From contig JAACJP010000005.1 of NCBI GenBank assembly GCA_013368375.1, forward strand, positions 1,178,001 to 1,242,000: a DNA stretch of 64,000 nt, in the 5' to 3' direction. Shown here piece after piece: positions 57,195 through 64,000 of this stretch (positions within the stretch are counted from its first letter, which is position 1; the number at the start of each line of letters is the position of its first letter). The translations under genes and the position numbers were made by a program. This stretch comes from Tricholomella constricta (taxonomy: Eukaryota; Basidiomycota; Agaricomycetes; Agaricales; Lyophyllaceae). Under the pieces are notes generated by a model. That model was not told where the DNA came from and made no database searches. It saw only the letters and a program-made list of their open reading frames with translations.

Positions 57195-58085
57195 AAATTT
57201 GGGGACATATGATGGACCTCGCAGAACGAAGTGGATGAAGCAGAAGAATATGTAAACCATTGGCTCCAGGGTACCACAAGTGCCCTGGGCTTGTACGTTG
57301 AAGAATCCGTAGAGTCAGCTGTAAGAATACGTCGCCGATCAGATGGCGCTGTTTAACATTCAACGTAAACCACAATGTATCCAAATTATCCCATGGAGGG
57401 AATTATATGTTTCGGCCGGTTGGGACTTGCTGTCGTGCATGGAGATCACCTTGGTGCGAGTATTTTCAAGACTGTTTATGCCGTGGCCGATCTCCTCGTT
57501 CAGGTCGTCGAGAGACAACGATTATCCCGACACGGTCGACGAGATGAAGAAGAAGGCGTTTCAGACAACGATGCCAACACCTAACGACGAAAAGCGGCTT
57601 TATTCGAAAGGAGAAATGAGCGTCAATTTTCACCTTGATGCCGTCGAGCGTATTTTCTTTTGAAATTGGACAAGACACGATGGAGAGGATTTTAGTTAAT
57701 GCCGGCTATGATGTGTCGGGGAGTCCTTATGCTCAATGGGTCAACATCAGAGAAGGGGAGATAGCGTTTGAGGAATGCAGGTATACAGTATGGGTCGTTT
57801 TCAAACCATGAAAGTTATTCCAGTAAATATCGCAAACATAGCGAAATCCCCTTTCGTTTGTTTGCGAATTGATCCGTCTGACAACCCGTTCTGGTTCCAA
57901 CGACCGCCGCATAGCACTCTTCGGCTTTGACTTATATACACCTGGTGGGCACTTTTGTCTTATTACTGACCAGTGGAGCCTTGGTGTAACCTTCGATCAG
58001 TCATCCACAGGCGGTCGATCGCGGCGACCTCATCCTCGACCGTGTTTCATCCGGATTCTCAATTTGCATTCCTACCCATCCCATC
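57195..58085. other. Intergenic, no supported gene
   Basis: About 890 bp. ORFs near 57343-57663 lack domains. No repeat was seen. Confidence 0.45.
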
Positions 58086-58770
58086 ATGAGCGGTCCAGTC
58101 GCAGTCAAACCACATATACCCGGCATGGAAACATACAGAGAAAAGGCGACGCGGAAGTTCAAGGAAAACCCCTGGGTACCTCTCGGTGAGCACGTTTCAT
58201 CGAGCGAGTCGATGTTTCGCATACCTACCTACCGCCTGAACCACAGGGTCGATGGCCACTGTCGGAGCTCTCATAGTCGCCATGGTCAAAATGCGGCGCG
58301 GCCAATCCCACTCCTTCAATAGGTGGCTTCGCGTGCGAGTTGCAGCACAAGGTCTCACACTTGTCGCGATCGTGGTGGGAACCTACAGCCTACGACCAAA
58401 AAATGACTTGCGGACTGACGATCCTACGCTTACCGGTAACGACGCGGACGTGGAGAGACGGAGACTGGAGAAGTTGGCGAAGGAGCATGACGAGTTCGAG
58501 GAGCGGTTGAAAGGAGCACAAGAGGCGCATGTCCTGGAATCTGAGCTCAAATCGGGTCGCAGGGGCTGGCAGCCTACAAAGCCTGGTAGTGCCAGCGAGG
58601 TCAGGGATAGCGCTCCCAGCTCGTCGAACGCCGGGGGCAGCTGGCTTGGGTGGTTCGGGTGGGGTCGAAATTCGACCACCAGTGAAGGTCCTTCTGGGAC
58701 GCCCGCCAACGCCTCTAGCCAGGCTCCTCCAAGTACAACTCAAGGAGTTGATTCAACCACGAAATCGTAA
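58086..58770 (+). CDS. RCF1: Respiratory supercomplex factor 1 (HIG1 domain)
   Basis: Two exons (58086-58185 and 58247-58770) give 207 residues. Residues 15-80 form the HIG1 domain: REKATRKFKENPWVPLGSMA, then the first membrane span ATVGALIVAMV. The loop MRRGQSHSFNRWLRVRVAAQ carries the conserved R-x-R-x-x-x-Q signature, and the second span GLTLVAIVVGTY follows. The rest is a helical, charged segment (VERRRLEKLAKEHDEFEERL) and a Ser/Gly/Pro tail. RCF1 sits in the inner mitochondrial membrane and stabilises complex III/IV supercomplexes. The gene is complete. It converges with ISD11 at 59089-59449, about 318 bp away. Confidence 0.92.
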
Positions 58771-59088
58771 CGTCTCTACACACCGTGCAACGCTGTCCTT
58801 GGCATGTATAATTTCATTCGTACCGCACGTATAATTCGCTTCACAATTCATCAGTCCCCTCGAAAGGGTTGTGTGTGATTGTGGTCATTCTACCTTGATT
58901 CTACCCCCAAGGGAGTAGCATTAACCAGCGTCAACAGACGCTGGGATAGCGGTATCATGTAAAGTACAAAGCTGGGCGTGCCCACGCCTTTTCGACTGTG
59001 CTGCCACAGCCTTCCCCGGGTCCTTCCCGTCCCGCACTCCTCTTCCGAGTGTCTAATCGTTCAAAGGGTGTATGACCCGGCTCTAAGC
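58771..59088. other. Shared 3' region between RCF1 and ISD11
   Basis: About 318 bp between two convergent genes. No gene or strong structure seen. Confidence 0.5.
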
Positions 59089-59449
59089 TCAGTTGTCACC
59101 CCTCGTCTTGAACTCTTCCGGCTTTCGCTCCTGGTCCTCCACAGCCAACTTCCAGCCTCCATAAAGCTGGTTGACTATTGCGCCACGGCGGAGGACCGCA
59201 AGTTCTTTGACCGCGTCTGAGTAGAGATGCCGGACCTTCGTTGGGTCCGACTCGGTCTGTCAGAACGAAAAGTTGTCAGTGGCCTAAAGAAACTAGGAAA
59301 ATGACGGAATGCACCTGAATTTCCCGGAAGGTGTCCTTCGTCCTGCGCACGAAGTATTCACGGAAATTGTACGAGCTGAACGAGTTCGACGTGCGGAGCA
59401 TCGTCGAATATAGGTCGAGGATCGCGCGGCGGCTGGGTGCGGTGGCCAT
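59089..59449 (-). CDS. ISD11: LYR-motif protein Isd11 (LYRM4)
   Basis: Two short exons, 59449-59315 and 59256-59089, with a 58 nt intron, give exactly 100 residues. Neither exon is conspicuous alone. The protein begins MATAPSRRAILDLYSTMLRT, where LYS replaces the usual L-Y-K/R. SFSSYNFREYFVRRTKDTFRE is the diagnostic Isd11 block with its Phe/Arg signature. The end is VLRRGAIVNQLYGGWKLAVE. Isd11 binds and stabilises the cysteine desulfurase Nfs1 and the acyl carrier protein in mitochondrial Fe-S cluster assembly. Length matches the family. Confidence 0.9.
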
Positions 59450-59670
59450 TGCTCGTCTTCGTTGTGATCGTGGGGGCTCGTAAGCAAGCTTGTGTGGTTT
59501 TGTTTATCGGAAGCCTCTTTGCTAGGAGCTAGCCGGGCCGACAACCGCCGTCACGCATCCCACTCGCAGAATGACGTGATATCGGTCGAAAGAACAGATG
59601 AAGGACGGTCAAATGTCGTCGCTTTCAGTATAGATATGTATATATTACATGATACAGTCGGATTTTACTT

Positions 59671-62026
59671 TCACAAAGCGTGTTTCAAGCCTGAGCGCTG
59701 AGCTTTCAATGCAGCATCGACGATCTCTGCCATCGCGATGACCGCTTCATCCTCGTGGGTCCTGCCCACGACTTGGATCGAGATGGGGGCGTCTTTGAAA
59801 CTGCCTGGCTCATCTGATCGGGGCACACAGTGTCAGATGTCTCACGGGTAAACGTATGTGCAGGAGGAACAGTAAGCACGCACATAATTCATAATTGGCC
59901 TGATCCTCCTTGCTGAGGAACTCATGTACCGGCTTCTTCTGGTCGAGCACTTGATCGACCTTAGATACAGGGATCACGAGAGCGGGATAGTCCAGGGTAT
60001 TGAAAATCATGGTATAATGTGCTGAGCTATTGCGTGGTAGGACCGATAGGTTAGAGCTTGTTTCCTTTCGGCGCGCAGTCAAGGAGTTAAATCTCACTGG
60101 TTTTTCCCGTGGGGGGTGGCAGTGTACGCTGCCACAGGAGATATGAGTGCGTCGACCGGTCTGCCGGTGCCAGTCTCGCTCGCCGTAGCCAGCCAGTACT
60201 CCAGGTACTCTTGGCGCAAGTCGCGTTTCCTCTTGTGGACCTGCCAAAGCTCGTATGCGGATATTTCAGCAGCGGTAACCGGTTGTTCGTCGAAGAAATC
60301 TTCCTGATCCAAAGCCATGGACGAAATGTATGGTTCCTTAGTCTCAGCGATCACCGTACTGAAGTCCATTGCTGAACCTGCGCCGAATATTGCCGTCTGC
60401 AAAACGACCGCGTTAGAAAGGAGACACGTTGTGTCGATGAGGTTATTCGGCTTACAGCAGTGCCATTTATCTTGGTATGGTTCAAGGGTTTCCAGTCGAT
60501 GACTGGTTATGGCGATCAGCCCAGGCAATGATACAAATAGTTTCGAAACCCACCCTTATGGCCTGCTGCAAGCAAAGCCTTCTTTGCGATCTCGAGGCCA
60601 CGTATGATAGGCGGGTGTGGCACGACTTGGCCGTCGTTCCAGATGATGGCGAAACACAGTTTCTTTCCAGAGCCGTGCTCGACAAGGCGGTATTCGTCTT
60701 CGTCCCATTTCTTTCTAATTACATTCGGATCCCTCAGCCAGGTGCTCTGGCTGAAGACACCCTGAATGAAAGATTTAATTCCGCCAATGGAGTTGGAGAG
60801 AGGCCCAAGGACTGATGGCAGGGAATCTTGACCCTCTAGCGAGTTAACGGAACCGGCATAAGGGACTCGTCCTGTCGAGGGCCTAAAACCATAGGTGCCG
60901 CAGAAAGCGGATGGAATACGAATAGAACTGTTTTACGTGTCATGAGATGAGTATTACGGTGGTTAAAAGAGATCGCCTACCCGCCAATGTCAGAACCGAC
61001 CCCTGACATGATTCGAGTGAGCACCATGGGTCGCCAAGTCAGGGATTTTATGAATTAGCATACCAATTGGCGCTCCCTTGAGTGCTGAGGCGGAACGTTA
61101 GAAACGGTGATGATAGATTGCGACGTCACATACCCATAAGAGCACCCTCGCCTCCGGACGAGCCTCCTGATGTCAGAGAACGATTGTAAGGGTTTACTGT
61201 ACGTCCAAAGACGTGGTTGAAGGTTTCTGGCCACTAAGCGAACGTGAGCGTGGACGATTACTCAAGTAAAAGGCGGAACTCATACCATAAGAGTTTGCGG
61301 GATATTCGTTTTCACATACAAAACGGCGCCGAGGGCCTCCAAGGCATCGACCAGAACAGCGTTGCGCTCGGCATACTTCCCGATCCATGACACGTATCCT
61401 AGCGGACCGTTTAATGAATTAAACGAGTTCACCTCGGATGCACTTTACCCATGGTGGATTCAATGCCTTTGAGGCTGATCTGGTCCTTCAAGGAAATCGG
61501 CAGCCCTGTTCCGACATCAATAACCATACTCGGTTCCTGCATTGTCCTCGACGAGGAGTGCTTTACCATGCAACGGGCCCACAACCTTGCCAGTTGCCTT
61601 CAAGTGCGCATCAAGCTCGGAAGCACGGGCCAGAGCCCGGTCGATGAATATTTCCGTGAGGCAATTAGTCTAGAGCGAAGGAACAAACGGACGGGGTTCC
61701 GCCATCTCAGTGGGCTTGCAAAGACGATTTCACGAGTCAGTACGACGCACCAGTTGATGTGCGATGATAGCGCGCTTCGAGAAGGCCGTCGTCACCTCCA
61801 TTGAGGACCACTGCGCGCTCGCGAGCTTCTCCAATAGGCCACCAACGTGGGTGTTCGTAATCTCAATATCTTTGGCGGACAAAAGGCCACATGCTTCGGG
61901 AAACTCAGTGATATTGAGCTCGCTCTGGGATGGCAGGTTGGTAAGAATCCACTCCTTCGGGATCGATGCTTGTTGTCGGAGCTTCTTCTCGGCGACGAGC
62001 TCTTGCCAAGTCTGGCTCTGTGCCAT
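59671..62026 (-). CDS. Fungal amidase (acetamidase-like, amidase signature family)
   Basis: About ten minus-strand exons join to roughly 550 residues. The N-terminus MAQSQTWQELVAEKKLRQQA is typical of fungal acetamidases. The catalytic triad is intact. The Lys is in GLPISLKDQISLKG. The cis-Ser is in NRSLTSGGSSGGEGALM. The nucleophile Ser is in GSDIGGSIRIPSAFCGTYGF, where an intron splits the Gly codon just before the Ser. Downstream blocks are RPSTGRVPYAG, GPLSNSIGGIK, PVTAAEISAYELWQVHKRK, the substrate-side text TMIFNTLDYPALVIPV, and the C-terminal PISIQVVGRTHEDEAVIAM. Members hydrolyse small amides to acid and ammonia. The exact substrate is unknown. A short acceptor-rich exon near 61070 (around GALMG) is the least certain junction. 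Confidence 0.88.
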
Positions 62027-63385
62027 TGTTAAAATTGAAAGCGAGAGGGGGGGACTCAGGGATACAGGAGTGTTCTGAGTGAAAGGTGGGTATCTCGAAA
62101 AGCAGCCATGATATAATTATAATGGGATTGCAGGTCAGGTGATGTACATTTGATCATATCATTGATGTTCATGATCCTCCCTTCTTCCCTCGACAGGACC
62201 GAGGAAATAGAGGTATGGGTAGCTATCCTTCCCGCGGCGCATCTCAGCGTATCGTCGAGCCTTAGACCGCCTCCTGAAACTGTTATTACCTCTTTCAAAT
62301 TGCCAACTTTGATGACGCACATAGGCTTTACTCAAGAGCATTTTGCGAGGGTTCGATGATTACTGCGCAACATTGTCGTCTGTAGCCAAGGCCCGAGGGT
62401 TTGGAAGTATTGAGTAGTCCCGGGTATTCGATATAGCCGCGTTCTGGTCCTTCGCCACTGATGTGAACAATCTTCGACGGAAATAAGTGGCAAGAGAGAA
62501 GTCGCCAAGTTTTCAGTGCAGAATGCTAAGTGATGGGAACGAGATTCGTAGGAATGGTGGGCAAGGGAAAAATATACCGCCTCAGCGAATCAAAGCGGGA
62601 GTAGCATGAACGTTAACGGTTTAGAGGAATCCTCAAAGACCAGGGACAGGCTGAGGGGATGAGAAGAAGGGACGAAACGGCGAAGATGACCCAGCCCTGC
62701 AGGGTGACTGTGGAAGAAAAAGACAAGAAAACGGCGAAAACGGGAACAATCCGTGTTATTTGCGCATGTTTAATTTGAACGCTGATGGGCTCGCAGGTAT
62801 GTCATTGTCAGCACTTATCACTTCCTCTCGTTTTCTCAGTTCATTCAAAAGTCCTCCACCTGGGGAAATCACTGGCATCTAAAAGATCGAAGCCTTGGAA
62901 CCGGATGACATCCTGCTCAGTGTCCGACGTTATTTACGTATCCGTTGTGTGCAACGAGTCGCGCCCTTGATTTAGGAAATGAAGGTGAACCTGAGCTGCA
63001 CAGAGATGAACGATCAGGTCAGCGGAATTCATTGTAGCCGTTCAAAAATTTACTCAATTCCACTGTCTGTCAAGTGCATCCATCTTCGCAGGCTGCTTAG
63101 CAACATTGTCGCCTAAAGCGGCGTTTGACAATGCGTGTTTCTTATGGCTCATGGCCACATGCTCTGCAAGGTCAAGTGATGCGAAATGGACGATTCAGAT
63201 TCTTCAGATTCTGTGACTGCACCGCGAAACGTCATTCAACCATGCTCGCTTCTTGACCGGTAATAGACGCCAACACATATGGAATGACCATGGGGCCTTC
63301 GGGACCCTCCCAGGCCGGAGACCCTTCAGCCTCATTTTCAACTGTTCAAAACCAACCTATCACGGAACTTCTTCCGAACTGCGTG
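62027..63385. other. Intergenic, promoter side of amidase and aquaporin
   Basis: About 1.4 kb between divergent genes. Only ORFs of 60-90 codons without domains. Confidence 0.5.
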
Positions 63386-63394
63386 TATATAAAA
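63386..63394 (+). promoter_or_regulatory. TATA box of the aquaporin gene
   Basis: The sequence tatataaaa lies about 50 bp upstream of the ATG at 63439. It also argues against the in-frame upstream ATGs at 63284 and 63290. Confidence 0.6.
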
Positions 63395-63438
63395 TGTGAC
63401 TTTCGCATTCATAGAAGCCGAAGGCAAATCATCCCAAG

Positions 63439-64000
63439 GATGTCCCCTCGGTCAAGGTCCTCAGGCTCTAGCATTTCTGCCTCTCACAACCGCAAAGAAC
63501 AGCACGAGAGCAGTCATGCAGAGGTACCGGCAACGCCCAAGTTAACCTCACCTGAGGTTGTTGAGCGTAATTGGTGGTGGAAGTACAAGTGCGTTCTTTC
63601 CTTTCGCTTCATCGTTGTGTGTGGCAAGCTCATTTGCCATTGTGCAGGCAATTCCTGCGGGAATATGTTGCTGAGTTTACTGGCGTTGTGCTTCTGATCA
63701 TCTTTGGCGCTGGGGCCAACTGCCAAGTGGTGCTCTCATCGAATCCTGGAGTTTCATCAGCTCCCAAGGGGGTATGCCATCGCTGTAATTCCCCAATTGC
63801 AAGCAACTCATGTTTTGTCGCAGGAATACCTCTCCATTAGTTTCGGTTGGGGTATTGGTATATCAAATCATCCTGTTGCCGATGCCTGGGATTAATTGTC
63901 TGCATCAGGCACTGCGATGGGAGTATGGGCATGCGCCGGAATCTCAGGTGGTCATATTAACCCTGCAGTGCGTATATTTATTTCCCTCGATTGTCAAGTC
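63439..64000 (+). CDS. Aquaporin / aquaglyceroporin (MIP family), 5' part only
   Basis: Exons 63439-63588, 63648-63771, 63824-63857 and 63909-63967 join in frame; the window then ends inside the next intron. The ~50-residue N-terminus is Ser-rich ([17 protein letters not shown]) and cytosolic. The conserved core starts [20 protein letters not shown], then [31 protein letters not shown] and SGGHINPA, where NPA is the first pore motif. Aquaporins conduct water and, in many fungal members, glycerol. The second NPA box and the selectivity-filter residues lie outside the window, so water versus glycerol cannot be decided. The start is set by the TATA box. Confidence 0.88.

Noticed and set aside
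1..64000. tRNA genes, rRNA genes, CRISPR arrays, intact transposons
   Set aside because: I looked for T-loop words, array-like repeats and transposase or reverse-transcriptase motifs on both strands and found nothing convincing; a dedicated scan could still find one.

Overview
The window looks like genomic DNA of a mushroom-forming basidiomycete (Agaricomycete). Almost every gene is cut by many short introns of about 45 to 65 bp with GTRNGT donors and YAG acceptors. The gene content also fits: a GPI-anchored Ser/Thr-rich cell-wall protein, an F-box/LRR-like protein, a deuterolysin, a Tri5-like terpene synthase, a canonical adenylate-forming reductase, a Con-6-like protein and an aquaporin. 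All gene calls come from reading conserved protein motifs and joining exons by eye. No database search was run.

Layout. 0-8 kb: an Fpy1/MoaB-like molybdopterin-binding-domain protein, a cupin, a secreted M35 deuterolysin and a GPI-anchored Ser/Thr-rich protein. 8.9-12.5 kb: a single-exon F-box protein, then a trichodiene-synthase-like sesquiterpene cyclase on the minus strand. 12.5-20 kb: a decayed copy (about 14.2-15.1 kb) and an intact copy (17.2-18.4 kb) of a secreted App1/DUF2183 phosphatase, then a D-lactate-dehydrogenase-type 2-hydroxyacid dehydrogenase. 21.4-24.7 kb: MCM4. 24.7-26.6 kb: a gene-free stretch with two diverged copies of a ~95 bp repeat. 26.6-31.7 kb: an ML-domain (NPC2-like) lipid-binding protein and a full-length adenylation/carrier/reductase protein. 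31.7-36.3 kb: a possible F-box relic, a Con-6-like gene and ORC3. 37-43.8 kb: an ICMT-like methyltransferase, a GT8 glycosyltransferase, UPF3 and SYF2. 44.1-54.7 kb: a relic of an adenylate-forming reductase, a promethin/LDAF1-like protein, a beta-lactamase-family hydrolase, an allantoate-permease-type MFS transporter, an unknown protein and an O-methyltransferase. 56-62 kb: a bHLH factor, the mitochondrial proteins RCF1 and ISD11, and an amidase. The window ends inside an aquaporin gene.

How the parts work together. Housekeeping functions (replication licensing by MCM4 and ORC3; RNA processing by SYF2 and UPF3; mitochondrial assembly by RCF1 and ISD11) are interleaved with accessory, secreted and secondary-metabolism-type genes. 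Two relics, the App1-like copy and the adenylate-forming reductase copy, show duplication followed by decay. I found no clearly new multi-gene system. The best leads are these duplicate/relic pairs, the repeat with a compensated palindrome at 25.5 and 26.2 kb, the unusual Asp-rich motif of the terpene synthase, and the tailoring-gene island at 44-54.7 kb. I saw no tRNA, rRNA, CRISPR array or intact transposon.
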